DNA from: Trogon surrucura
Lineage: Eukaryota; Chordata; Aves; Trogoniformes; Trogonidae
DNA: 64,000 bases
Assembly (NCBI GenBank): GCA_020746105.1
Contig: CM036617.1
Location: 148,928,578 to 148,992,577, forward strand
Reading direction: 5' to 3'
Below the pieces are notes generated by a model that saw only the letters and a program-made list of their open reading frames with translations, ran no database searches and was not told where the DNA came from. The first letter of the stretch is position 1; each line of letters starts with the position of its first letter. Shown here one piece after another: positions 49,765 to 62,696 of this stretch. The translations under genes were made by a program, and so were the position numbers.

Positions 49765-52700
49765 AACATTTAACATTTAATTAATATTTTAAATATTTTT
49801 AGTTATTCTGTGATTTCAACATGGGCAAGGTACGGAGAAAAGATTAGAATAAAAAATTCTAAATAATAAGTAATACGTTTTATTTAAACAGTTGGGGTTT
49901 GCTTCTTCTTTTTTACATATTTCTCACACATTGCTTAGCCAGTATTTTTTTGAGAAAAAAATGGAGTGTTAAAATCTCAGAAAATAGCTACAGCCCTTTG
50001 ATCTGGCAAGGGACTTTGACATGGTCTTGCCCAAAAGCATGAGAAACTCTTCACACTTCTTGAAACAGATGAAAGGAATTTGTATACTTTATATGGTAAA
50101 ATAAATTCAGTTTTTCCTCAATCTTTGGTTCAAACTAAACAAAAAGAATTAATTTATGAAGGAGAAAAGTGACCATATAGTGACAATAAGCATTTTGGAA
50201 GAGAAAATAGATATCAAATTTACAAAAAGGAGTAAATGCAGGGTCTTTTAAAATATTCTTTTGCCCTAGGTCACTCAAAGATCAAGATCCTTAAGTAATA
50301 ACTAGGAATAACCCAAAACTAATAAATTTTATCCTACTCACTTTAACATAAGCCACAACAAGCTTGAATGGCATTCCGGGTTTTTTAATAAGATAAAAAA
50401 AAAATAAAGATAGGAATGAAAAACTATATTTTTTAAATATTTGACAATTACTTTCTTTTTCCAGTGTTTAACAAAAATAGTGTATTTTTAACAAGCATCT
50501 GAATAGAGAAAAAGAGGCCACTCTCTGCCCTTATCTTTGGTGACCCTGATAAGAATGGCTCAGTGACCAACTGGGCCAAGGATTTGAATGAGGATATTTG
50601 ATGGTCCAGGCAAATACCTCAGGGCTACTGGTTTCTTTCAAGAGCTTATTTCTGTTCTTTCTCCTATAAATTATATCCTGGACATGAAAAAGTTAAGACT
50701 TTTTTAGAACTCAAATTCATCTCTGAGAAAAGTTTTCTTTTGAGAAAGCTATTTTCCGAGTTGGAAATGTTTTGTCAAAGATCTCCTGGTCAGATTTCTT
50801 TAATCTTTTTACATACGTTTACCGAGTTTGTTCATTCAGAGACCCTAAAACCATAATCTCTGCAAAAATACAAGTTAATCTTGACACATTAGAATGACAC
50901 TCTGGTACAAATCTTTTCTTGGAACATACTTTCAAATTCAGAAGTAGGCTACTGAAATAAATCTTGAAGTTTAGTTGCATTCTGGCAGTGAAGGGAGTGA
51001 AGTTGGGTTCATTGCTCAGCTTATTAAAGTTTTCCACAAAATTGGTGAATCAAATAAAAACAATTATTAACTTTTAATTTATTTTTTTTTTCTGGAGCAG
51101 GAAACAGTCTCTCAAAGCTAGTATACTCTACCAAAAAAATATTCATGATCTTCCAAAGAAAAGGAAAAGTAGTGTGAATGAATGCTTAGATATTTTCAAG
51201 TTTCATGTTTCAGAAGGAATATTTAACTCTTATTTTTAAACCAGTCTATCAACTAAATTATGGTGAATGAATAATTCTGTGCAGCTATGGTTAGTTAAAA
51301 GAGGAAAAAACATTTAGGCTTCTTTGTGCTAGTAATTACTATAATTTTAAATGACACAGCTATCAGATTAGAGGGTGTTGAACATGTTATTCCTAAATCA
51401 TTCCTTCCCAAAAACTCAGTTTTTATTTCTGCTTTGAAAGGTAATTTCAGAAATGATCTCTACAATTACACAGCCAATGAAAGGAAAGTAGTCCTCTGTC
51501 CCTTTCATTGTGCTGATTGTGTGTTCACCATGAAAGCATGGAACCATTTTTCAACAAAATTTTCAAAACTGTCTGGGTGACTTGGAGATCTACCTAATGA
51601 AAATCTACATGCTTGCTCGGATGGCATGCATTAAAAAATATACATAACAGGGAGCTGAGGGATTTTAGATCCTAAAAAAAAAATTGTTTCTTTAGGACGT
51701 GAATGCTGAAAAAATTAGAAAATCTTCAGTACAACCCAGGTCCTCGAGAACAGGATTCTCACATATTCCCATTTACCTCCAAGTTGCCAGTGTCTCATAA
51801 ATAAGTTATCATGCCTAATTCAGTGCTTCTGAATGTACGGAGCATGTATCAGTTTGTTGAGGATGAGGACATCTTAACATTTCATCTCAAGACAGATTCT
51901 CACCCAAGACAATCCCTCTGTTTGTTTCACCATAAGAACCAGGATGGCAGGAATACTCAAACATAATTCATGTTTTGTTTAAAAAGACACACACAATGGA
52001 AGAGTGAGTGTTCTTCTTCAGACGAACTATGAATTAAAAACCATTGAATAAAATGCCCAAGCAATCCTTGGAACAACGATTTGATTCATATTTCTTTCCT
52101 TCCTTGAAGCTAAGTGCTCTAATCACTACGACACAGAAGAATGTTCTCTTTTTCTGAACAGGGCAATCTTGGTTTTCCTTCCGAAATGAAGGACAAGGCC
52201 TGTAACACTGTCCAACCTATTTTCTAGTGTTTTAAGCCTCTCGGCTCAAAAGTTCAGTGCAACCTAAAGTCTTGCAAATAATAGTAAATTCATACATGTA
52301 ATCAGATTTTTGGAGTTTGTTTTTTCTTTTTTTTTTTTTTATTAAATGGTGATTGCCACCATATGGAGAAATAGATGAAAAGTTCTTCAGGTGAGGAAAG
52401 AGCTATACCTTAGAGATGGATGCTACTGCAGAAACGTGTGCAGCTTGAACATATCCATCTATTGCCCAGAGGGCATGCGTAACTGCAGAATCTAAATAAA
52501 AATTAAGTATCATTCTAAAGGCTTGCTCTAAATTCAGATGTCTTTGTGTCAAAAAAAATACATTTAGAGCACTGCAGAATATTTACCTTAGATCTATGTT
52601 TAAGAGACATTCAGGGCTACAAGTGTCTTTAAACTACTGTTACATTGTGTGCTACGTAGAAAGAAGAGGTTAAGAAGTTGAGAAAGCTTTCTAAAGTGGC

Positions 52701-53082
52701 CCATAGAGGGAAAGATGCTCATTGTGGTTATCACTAACAGCCCCACTCTAAGCAGAATGAATGGGTGTGAGGGCAGAACAGAGACTGAAAAAAGCCCAAC
52801 CATTGTGAACCAGAGGCTATCCTGAGATGGATTTTTACAAAGCTACAGGAAAGGGTACAGCAAGGCCTTCCAACAGGTCTAGGCAACTTTATTGTGTCAA
52901 ACAGTAACATAAACCGAGTTCAAAAAACATGTATTGGAAAGAAAAAAAAGCTTATGGATGGGGCTTTTACTGGCACATCAAGAGCAGTTTACTGTGACAG
53001 TCTTGTTATATTTCTCCCAAGTTGAGTGCAATGCTACTCAAGAATGGTCCTTTTTTCAGCTGTCATATAAAACTGAACCTAC

Positions 53083-53214
53083 CCTTTTGGATACAATGGG
53101 GAGCATGTCCAAGCAAGCACTTCTGTGTTTTTAGAGGCACTGTTTACTCCAAGTAGTTTTATTGTCAGCATAGTTTCCCTTGGAAGAGCCTTTATTCGAA
53201 GAGGAAAGTTGACT
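53083..53214 (-). CDS. PIK3C2G: PIK3C2G exon: C2 domain core
   Basis: 132-bp exon with acceptor ttttag and donor gtaggt. It encodes VNFPLRIKALPRETML, TIKLLGV and LAWTCSPLYPKG. The blocks 'FPL.IK.LPRE.MLT.KL' and 'LAWTC.PL.PK' are among the best conserved parts of the PIK3C2G C2 domain, so this exon is strong evidence for the gene. It begins with one base finishing Lys and ends with GG, which joins the G of the exon at 45.5 kb to make Gly. An ag two bases further inside is the alternative acceptor, but it would break the frame with the exon upstream. Confidence 0.95.
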
Positions 53215-56200
53215 CTAAAAGAAAATCAGAAATGAAAGAAATAAAAGTTTAAAAAAATTGAGCATTGTTACAACAAGTGGGTTCTTACTACATTTTTCTA
53301 GATGCTTTTACAGAGATATAAAACTGTAAATTACAGGAGTTGCACTCTGAAGGAAAATGCAACTGACAGACCACTTGAACACATTGATGGGTACTGCCAA
53401 CCATTATTTTGGGTCATAGTACTTGAGAAGAGGCATATAAAAATTCATTCACTGAAGTGAATGAGCTCATAAAGAGAGGAAATGCTTACTTAAACTTTTG
53501 CTTTATAATTACCTTATCAATAAAGGACTATTTCAGAATAAGCATTCCCTAAGGGGGAGTTGTAAACCAATAGTTATTTGTTGTCTTGTGTTTTTAGAGG
53601 AAAACACTACTTAAGAAAACAAGAGGTGCTTGAGAAGAGTGTAATAATCATTCTCGTGTTCAGATGTGCTTTGGTCATGTGGTATCTCACAACCACAATT
53701 TAAAGGCAGATTTTGACTTAACAGCAATAAGTGATTCACATTTTTAAGTGGAAAAATTCAGGCCTATCAATATTCGTCTCAACTTTGAACTGACCATTAG
53801 CAAACTTGGTTACACATTCAAGTTTTTATACAGATGCTATTAATTTATTTTAAATCATAACTTAGAACAATTCTAAGAAATAAGATATCTTTATGGTGTA
53901 TGGAAAAATCATGCATGTAACTACCCAGACATGTGCAAGTCTCTCTAGTGGACAGTACATTTCTAGCTTTTTTCAAGTGTATTCAGCACAAATTTAAATT
54001 TCTCAAATGGAAAGTGAAATTAATTACATTTTTCTATATAAAACAAAATCAATACAAGGAGCTAAAGGCTAAAATAATTATTTCACATTGACAACATAAA
54101 CATTAAGACAACAAAAGATCTGTATAAAAACGAGATTAAGAAAACAAACTAGAAGATAAATTTAAATAATATAAATTCTATTTAATTTTGAGATAGTCTA
54201 GACTGGAATAACAATGCAACTCTCAGCATTTTAAATGTTAAGTCATACTTAAGCAGTAAGCAAATGTAAAAACTGGTATTTAAAAAATATAGTAGCCTGA
54301 AAAACATAAGGGTTATGGGTAGCAGAAATAAGACAAGGTAATAATATACGGTAAAATTAGCATTAGATTTTGCTCCTAGTTCCAAATCTGTCAAAACTCT
54401 GTTGGCTTCAGGAAAGTTTCCTCGAATGCGTTGACAAGCCACTGAAAGAAAGGAAGTGTTTTACAGCTGAAATTCTGAAGCACTCCAAATTAGCATTAGT
54501 GTCAAATTTCAGATGTCCTAAACATTTGGATATTATTCAAATTTGCATTCCTCTCTCTCTGAATAACAACATAAGACCGCATTTCCCACTCTTTCTGATT
54601 AATGTGAATAGAGTTGAGAAGCAATTCTCAACTGTCTTCCCACATGTCCCTATTAATAGCTTTCAACACTGCTTTCCCTGTCTCATGCTCCCTTCCCCAC
54701 TCATGATTAGTTCGAAACAATTATTGGGAAACTGAACTGTTTGACATGCTATAGATAGCTTGCTCTATATTTTTCACTTCCAGGCCAACAACTCTGCACG
54801 TTACATAAAAATGACGAAGAGCTACACTTAACTTTAAAGCATTGTTAATGCTGTGACAAAAGAAAAATAAGAATTTGGGACACGTATTTTCTAATATAGA
54901 CAATTGTTAACATTCCTTGTGAACCTGGAGCAATGAAAAAACTCACAATATCCTCACCGCAGAAAGCAAAAGCTTCCCAGAGGTTCCCTAGGGCACAATA
55001 TGTGGCAGTACCAGATGTACACCTGTGGGAAAAGAATCTGAAACCTTTGAGAAGAGTTAGACATCCCAAGAGTCAAAGTATGGCCCAAAGAGGACCAAAA
55101 TTTCCCTTTCAGTGATGTGGGATACACAGAGAAGGGGAATATTTTTATTGGTTTTAAGAACTTTGATTAATGCACATCTGAGCTTACCCAGTTGGTATTA
55201 CCCTTTCTGTCTGCATGAGGTTGAGTCAAAAGGATGACTAAGGAGAAGAAAGAAAGATGAAATGATGGCCAGAAATAAGGCACCCTGTGGGTGAAACAAT
55301 TTCAACAGTAGTTGAGAAGTACAGGGAAGCTATTCACTGGCAAGGTGCTATTCACAGATGTTAGATAAAGTTATACAGCTGGTTTCAAAGGCCAAGGGCC
55401 TAATATCATAAAGAGCACTGATCACAAAATAGCTCTGGGGCAACCCAACCTTGGCCTGAGAATGTATAAATAAAAAGACAAGCCAAACAAAAAATGGAGA
55501 AGAGAGAAACCCGATGCCAAGAAAGTATCTGAGGTGATGAGCAGCAAGCTTAATGTTAATTCCCTATTTCATGCCTGTAGGTTTAACATAAATTTGCAGA
55601 CGGTTGAAAAAGAGGAGATTGTAGAATAAAGACGCTAACAGCAATGAGCTAATACAAGAGAAAGAAAATAATTAAGAGGTCTCAGTCATTGAAAAACAAA
55701 ACCAGTGAGAAAATAAGGGGGCATCTTCTCGTCTTTATGTGCTAGATAGTATCAGCCGCTGCACCAAGGTTACAGTTACTTTTCAAAGATAACACATGAG
55801 TTCTAAAGGGAAAATGTATACTCTTAAAAAAGGACAAAGAGAAGAAACGTTAAACAAGGCAACCTCTTTTGGTATCAAACAATTCCCATCTTTTCGGATA
55901 ACATTCTAGGAAAGACTAAATGTGCTAAAAGACTTCAACAGAAGCTCTTGTTTAAACACAAAAACTTATCAAGTTAAAGTTCACACTGGTAAAATCACTT
56001 AGAAACACAAACTAAATACACGAAAATCTGTAAATAAAGCAAGTCTTGTCTTTGATTTTTAATTGATTCCAGCTTGAATTCTTGCAAAAAGTATTAATTA
56101 GTGTTTACATACACGTATGTACTGCAAGAAAGCCAAATCAGCCTGATTCTGAGTATGTTCTAAATTATGCCAGTTAGGCACATAGTACCTTCAGTGATAA

Positions 56201-58879
56201 TATGACACCACCTCTATTGTTCCTTCTCTCTGTGTATTTCAAAATAATCTGAATATACTGCTCATTCTGTCTAGTTCTGTCTAGTACACTGATCATTCTG
56301 TCTGTTTTTTCATTCTTTCTTAGACTGTTAGAAGCACAAGTAGCAAAACCCACATTGTGGTGTTGTAGAACTGTGACAGGCATTTCACATTTAAAATAAA
56401 TTTAAAACAATATAAACGTTTTCATTCCCTATGCATATTTTCACAAATGAGAGATCTTCTAGCATCACCATCCTACCTAATATTCTGATACTTTACCAAA
56501 GTTGTATTGTGGTAAGCACAAAACTGTAGTCAGCTCATGTCTTTCTGTGAAAACTTTTTGGTTTTTTGTTCAGTGCTGTGTTAGATTTGGAATAAGAGCA
56601 GAATCTATTGTCATGATCTCAACATGTGCATGTCCTGCTGTAAACATTTGCTTTATAAGCATCTCTTTTCTGAGTAGAAGCTGCCCAGCCAACCCAGGAA
56701 AACTTCAGTGACTCAAAGAAGGGGAGGGAAAACTCTCGTTGTGAGATTGCTCGCTGATTTAAAATACTCATTTGACATTTACATTTTGACCCAAAATGTC
56801 ATCTGTTCAGAAAGTCCAGCTATGGATACAAACTAAAACATACAAAGTAGTGGCATATCTGGCTACTTCAATTCCCAGCCTGTGCTTCTAGACCTCAGGT
56901 CTTCAAATCCAAGAAACTTCCCCTGACATTTTGAGACTTAAAAAAAATCTAAGTCAGTTGGTTTGAGGTGGAAAGGATGTGAATATTTGTGATGATTGAG
57001 GGAAATACTGAAATGCCTACCGTACAGACATAATTTTTGGAGTTTGTACTTCAGAAATTGTTTGAATTTGAGAATTAGATTTGAAACTCAAGCAATAATA
57101 AAAAGTACAAAGGTGCTCTTACAAACTAACACTATTAAGTTTCACAGAACTCTAGATCCTGTTTCTGATGTTAAAAGCCTCTTACAAGCATCTATAACCT
57201 ATGAAAGAACTTGGCCTGCATACTTAACTGCTTCTTCATCCAAAAAACTTTTTGATGAAACTGCAGACATTTAATACTGATTTTGCAGAGGGAAAGGTTT
57301 AAACAGAAGCCTAGAAGCTTTAGTCTGATTTTTTCACATTTTCATGGAAATGGAAGAAGAGCAAAGTTTCTGCTCCAGTTATGGTCAAAGAATTTAATTC
57401 TACTCTATCTTCTTATATTTTGTTTTAGAAAAAGATCGTGTAAGATGCATTCCAGAAAGGCATCAGCAACTTTTTAGAAGCCAAAAATACTCATAGGCAA
57501 TATAATCTTCAAATCTATCTGTCTGTATGTGTCATAAGGTAGAACTTAACCAAAACTTGGACAAGGTGAAAATCTCTACAGAGCAAATAAGAATGATCTG
57601 AGTTGGTTCTTTTTTTGTTTGTTTGTTTTTAAAACATGAGAACAACAGTTACTTTCCAATCGTACAAAAGATTGAGGGTTCAACACTTGAACTCTATGGA
57701 CTCTACTGAAGCACCAAAACAGATGTTAAGCCCTAAAAGAACTAACTTGGAAGCTTAGCAGAAATGCACCTGTTTCGTTTCTTAATCATAGGGCAGAAAT
57801 ATTAGGTTTCCTATATCTGCTCAGGAGTGTTGTGCAAGAGAGCTACACAAGATCTCCATTAAAACAGATGTACAACAGGCTTGATATAAAAAAGGTCTTT
57901 TGCCATTTGATCAGCTTCAGATTTTTGTGTGTCTTAGATAAGGGCACAGATAAATTATGAATTACACTCTGTATTCAATTATAATTTAAAAAATTCCTGT
58001 CAGATGACATCTAGCCTTTGTTCAATTATAATGTAATCAAGCTGCTTTCAGATTTAGAATATGGTGAAGAGTCATGTAAAATACCAAAAATTTCAAAGAC
58101 TGTAAATATAAGTAAGTCATGCTCAGGAAGTTGAAATAATACAGTACCACCACCAAATCATAAAAAAAAATGCATAGTAGTTCTCTTTCATCAATAGCAA
58201 ATAAGCTTTTTGTTGTTTCATTGCCTTAATTGAAGGTTGTTTGAGTGTGCACTTTGCTTTTCAAAGGAGTTATTTTCCTCAAAGCAGACAGGCAGGTGAC
58301 AGCAGTTGGTAGCCTTTACTCTAAAATTCCAGTCTAAGGCCCTAATTTTAAAACTGCAGGTCCTTCTTAAAAAAAAACCCAAACAACAAACCAAACCAAA
58401 CCAAACTAAACCAAACAAAAAAACACCACCACAAAAAAAACCCAACAACAACCGTGTTTGTTGTTAGAAAAAGAACCCTTAAGGAAATGTTACAATAGTT
58501 TCTCAAGCTGGACTGTGTACCTACTAGAGGTGCATCTGAAGAGCAGAAGTCCTCAAAAATACAGCCTTTGGGTGCCTCTGCTTTCAGTTCCTGTATTTCT
58601 CCAGGATGCCTCCAGTGAACGAGTGTTATTCTCAGCTCAGCTTAATTTAGCTTATTGTCAGGAAAGACTTATCTTAGTTCTATTCCTCTGGCTATCCCAC
58701 TCCTTTCTCACTTCCATCTTCCTAAGCTCCTCTGAGTTCTGTAGAGTTTAGTTTAGTCAGAAAAACTTCATAATTAGGAGGTGAGGTGGTTTTTTGTTTG
58801 GTTGGTTGCTTTTTTTCCAGAAATTAATATTCCATGTGTAAAAGCTGTCAAACATTTATCAAACACAGACAAAACTTAC
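53215..58879 (-). other. PIK3C2G: PIK3C2G intron
   Basis: Intron of 5.7 kb. It contains a CCAAA/CAA-type simple array near 58.4 kb, a T/G-rich tract near 57.6 kb, and a splice-like acceptor near 54.44 kb that does not fit the frame. No recognisable mobile element is seen. Confidence 0.8.
58369..58452 (+). repeat. A/C-rich CCAAA-type simple array
   Basis: Irregular tandem array of ccaaa, caa and cacc units between two A runs (aaccaaaccaaaccaaact, then accaccacaaaaaaaa). On the minus strand it gives a false open frame rich in Gly, Phe and Leu. Confidence 0.85.
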
Positions 58880-59002
58880 TTCTCATTCCAGTCAGCCAGG
58901 AAAAAGAAGGATCTTTTACCCGGTATATTTTTGCAAATCTTCACTTGACATATTGTCTTCCCAGCATAAGTCAGTGAACAGGAAAACGAAAAAACTTTGT
59001 AG
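58880..59002 (-). CDS. PIK3C2G: PIK3C2G exon: C2 domain, early strands
   Basis: 123-bp exon between a tttgtag acceptor and a consensus gtaagt donor. It holds one base completing a Ser, 40 codons and two bases of a Lys. It encodes YKVFSFSCSLTYAGK, ICQVK and FFFLADWNEK, which are the second to fourth strands of the class II PI3-kinase C2 domain. The run FFFL.DWNE just before the junction is characteristic of the family. The split AA plus A from the next exon restores Lys, so the frame passes cleanly to the exon at 53.1 kb. No in-frame stop occurs. The exon is too short to stand out as an open frame and was recognised from its encoded motif. Confidence 0.92.
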
Positions 59003-62000
59003 CTACAAAGGGGAAAAAAATTAAAAGTTAAATGTAACATACTATGTCCAGCACAGTAAATTTGGGGCTAACCATTCAGAAGGATGTGAAAGATGCCTCC
59101 TCATATGCGAAAAGAATTAAAATATTGAATCTCATATTAATGTGGAAGGGTCATTTATTTTGGGTTGTTTGAGGTTTTTGAGTGTTCAGAGTTCAGGAAA
59201 AGCACTTAAAACATCTAGATTCTGTTCCATGTTTTTGTCATTAAGAATAATTTATTTACTTTGTTTTCATTGTTGCTGTAAAGGCAAATTTAGACATAAC
59301 TTTTGAAGTGTTACAACTTACTCATTATACAACTTCAGTCAAGAGTAATTCTATTTATGCTTACTTTTCCTGATCCATAAAAAAACCAGATTAATATTGA
59401 ATGGATTTTATACATTCAATATAGGAAAAGCATTAAAGCCCTCTGTGTTGGCTTTCTTCAGATACTTAACCAAAAAAGTGTAATTTGAGGCTGGAAATAT
59501 CTGTTGGTTTCATATACTTCTTACTGAAATGTTATGAAAGTTTAGCCAAAATAGAGGAATAGTGTATAGTCAGCTAATGTTTTAACTGGTCTTGTAACTT
59601 CCAGATCTTCCTGCCACTCTCAGCTTTAGACCACATTCTGTACAAGAATGATGGACATGGGAAACAGAGACAAATATGAACAGGAAATTTGAAGCATTTG
59701 CAGACTGTAGGTGCCTGGTTTGGCCATATTTATAAGAATGATGGTTGATGTTTTTCAGAATATTATAATTGTTACAATTATTGTAGCAGATAAAGTCTTT
59801 TTTTTTCTCTCTGTCTTTTAAAAAAAATAATTCAAAGAAATGGATCTGAAGTCTGTAGTAACTATGAGGTATTGATGCAGTAAAAAGAAAAAAAAAAAAA
59901 CCTTATAAGGAAAAGCTTCTGCTCTTAAATAAGGTATCTTTCCTCTAGAGTATAAACACTACATACAATTGGAGGGTAGTGCAGGAAATAGTAGGTTTTA
60001 ATATGATCAAATAATTAAGCATTAAGAAAGGTTGTTCTGAGTGCATGGCTTCAGCCTATTTTAAATCTTTGCAGAGCACTTTGCCATCCTTGGTAGCCTC
60101 TCCATGAGTTCAAAGGTGGGACTCTGTAGTCTTGTTCAAAGATCAGTTTATATCCTCCAGATGTGGACAGGAATCTGATTTTGGGTGGCTGTAGAAACAC
60201 TTGTAGCCAAATATGAAGCTAGCAACATTATGCCATTGGCAGCAAATATGGCACATCTGCTTGGGATTTAAATGAGGTAAAACAACAAACTGATAAAAGA
60301 AACAAGAAGGAATGAAAATACAGTAAGAAAGGTAATGAGTTTTGCCACATTATTCTGCAAATTGTAACATCTGTATCTATATTTTAATGAGGATGGTAAG
60401 ACAGGAATAAGAAATTGAGAGTATAAATATAAAAATCAACAAAAAGCCAACCCACAAACTGAACTTGAGATGGAATTGACAGGATGCTAGTGTGATCATG
60501 TAAAACATGAGATAACTCCCTCTCCCTTATTGCAAATTATTAAAAGGAAAGCCATTTATGTAAACCTGGTATATATAGGAAAAAAAACAATGTGAAACAA
60601 GACAGTAAGGGATGTAAAAATTCTAGCATTTATAATACATATATTATATATAGCCAGGAATATACATTAAAATGTATATAACAAACAGCACCAAGATCAT
60701 AAAATGTGACCTTTGGAAAAGGGAAAACGAGAGCCATGACATAACCCACATAAATTCCTGCAGTGCTGAAATAAGAACGGGGAGTATGTGTGCGAATGAA
60801 GCTAGTAAAACTATGTAAGGAAAGTAGGTGTCAGAGCAATAGCCCATGTTAAGAAGTCCATGCTAGCTATGGATATTTGAAATGCTGGAAAAGAAGATTG
60901 TGGAGGATGAGAGATTCTCATTTTCACATTGTTGAATATCAGATTCAAGTCATCAGCAGCCTTTAGGTTATATGTAATTTCACATTTTTCTGGTAAAACA
61001 TAAAATGCAGTGGGAATGGTATAACCACCCGAGAATCAGGACAGTGATTATACTTCTGTATTTATTACCTTAACTAATGCAAAGTCTCTCAGATTTTTAT
61101 TAAACTACTAATTACCGCTAATGCTGTATAGTACACTCTCTTACAGGCTAATTCAAATGATCCAACAGTTTTTTTGTCAGCCATTTGGATCTCAAGGTAA
61201 AGCAGGAGCAAGGGGAAAGTATTAATAAAAACTGACAACTGCATTTTGACTCATAAAAATAATGCTACGAGCCTGTAGTCACCTGTCCTTCTTTGATTAC
61301 ACTGGAGTGCTAAGAGGAGAACATCAGTTTTGCTCAGAGTAGGAAAAGCAGCTATTTGAAGAGACGACTAATTTGACCAGATGAACAATGCAGAGGGGAA
61401 TACTTCCATCAGCTTTTTATTGAATTCCTCTTGTTCCTATGCTATGCTGATATACTAGGTATACTTGGACCTACACTTATTTAATCACCATTGATAAAGA
61501 GGACCATCAATGCATATTCTTCGCCAAGCAATGTGGTTTGAATACACCAATAGTAAAAGTTGCTGATAAAGCCTCATTCAGGCTGAATTTAAGCAAAAGA
61601 ACCTCTCTATTCAACTTGGTAAGCTGACCTTCAACCCTTCCAGTTACCTGTACTGCACAGACCACACTAAGTCCCAGTGCAAACTCTCCCGACATGCATG
61701 ATACACCCTCTTCTCCTTCCTGATGAACAAAACAGTCACAGAAGCATTTGTACAGATACCCATCAAGGCCAGCACTCTGATCTTGCTTCTATTATTACAA
61801 TTTCACACTGGTGAAGTGCAGCCATCTAGGCCACCTCCTTAATTCTCCATCTGAACATGAGCCAGCAGTGTGCCCCGGTGGCCAAGAAGGCCAATGGCAT
61901 CTTGGCCTGTGTCAGGAATGGTGTCGTCAGTAGGAGTAGGGGGGTGATCATTCCCCTGTACTCGGCTTTGGTGAGGCCTCACCTCAAGTACTGTGTCCAG

Positions 62001-62696
62001 TTTTGGGCCCCTCACTACAAGAGGGACATTGAGGTGCTGGAGAGGGTACAGAGGCAGGCAACCAAGCTGGTAAAGGGCTTAGAACATAAGTCTTATGAGG
62101 AAAGGCTGAGGGATCTGGGGCTGTTTAGCCTAGAGAAGAGGAGATTGAGGGGAGACCTCATCACTCTCCAGAACTACATGAAAGGAGATTGTAGTGAGGT
62201 GGGGGTTGTTCTCCCTCGTGGAGAGTGACAGGATGAGGGGAAACGGATTTAAATTGGGCCAGGAGAGGTTCAGGTTAGATATTAGGAAGAATTTCTATGC
62301 TGAAAGGGTTGTCAGTCATTGGAACAGGCTGCCTAGGGAGGTCACTGAGTCACTGTTCTTGGAGGTGTTTAAGAGATGGGTGGATGTTGCATTGGGGGGA
62401 ATTGTTTGGCAGGTTGACAGGGCTGGGACAAAGGCTGGACTCAATGATCTTCTAGGTCACTTCTAACTGATACGATTCTATGATTCTATCTATGGGGTGT
62501 GTAAGTCTCCTTGTCTGCCAAGTTAACGTAAATGCACTCTATGCTTAAAAAAATCAGTGGAGGTACATCCACTTAGTCAGTCTTTAACATTAAGATAGGA
62601 CTATCACCAAAGCAACAGAAGTAAGCCAGTATTTGTGAAAAATATGTGATCTAAGAGAAAACATCTCTTGTGAATACCTGCTGGATCTCCTCCTAC
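59003..62696 (-). other. PIK3C2G: PIK3C2G intron with a CR1 insertion
   Basis: Intron of 3.7 kb. It holds a truncated CR1 at about 61850-62490 in antisense orientation and short TA-rich tracts near 60630-60660. Apart from these I see nothing but AT-rich unique sequence. Confidence 0.8.
61850..62490 (+). mobile_element. CR1 LINE, 3' half
   Basis: CR1 of about 640 bp starting at 'ctgaacatgagccagcagtgtgcc' and ending in the tail gattctatgattctat. The first frame has [38 protein letters not shown] and [17 protein letters not shown] frameshift near 62200 moves the rest ([29 protein letters not shown]) into another frame, so it is dead. It lies only about 0.2 kb from the PIK3C2G exon at 62.7 kb, antisense. 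Confidence 0.92.

Larger units (their letters stand above)
45542..53082 (-). other. PIK3C2G: PIK3C2G intron with poly-C and SINE remnants
   Basis: Intron of 7.5 kb. It contains MIR-like remnants near 45.8 and 48.1 kb, a CR1 3' tail in gene orientation at 48.9 kb, the 28-base C run at 49.74 kb, and an exon-like segment at 52409-52491. The remainder is AT-rich sequence that I cannot classify. Confidence 0.8.

Noticed and set aside
52409..52491. 83-bp segment as a regular coding exon
   Set aside because: In the incoming phase it ends in a stop codon and would break the frame to the next exon. It is kept only as a poison-exon candidate.
54182..54443. Acceptor-like ttctttcag followed by an 86-codon minus-strand frame (ACQRIRGNFPEANRV...)
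   Set aside because: It lies between the C2 exons at 58.9 and 53.1 kb, which already join in frame. Read in the required phase it soon reaches a stop, and its content does not match the C2 domain.
58218..58451. Minus-strand frame rich in Gly, Phe and Val
   Set aside because: It is generated by the CCAAA-type simple array on the opposite strand.
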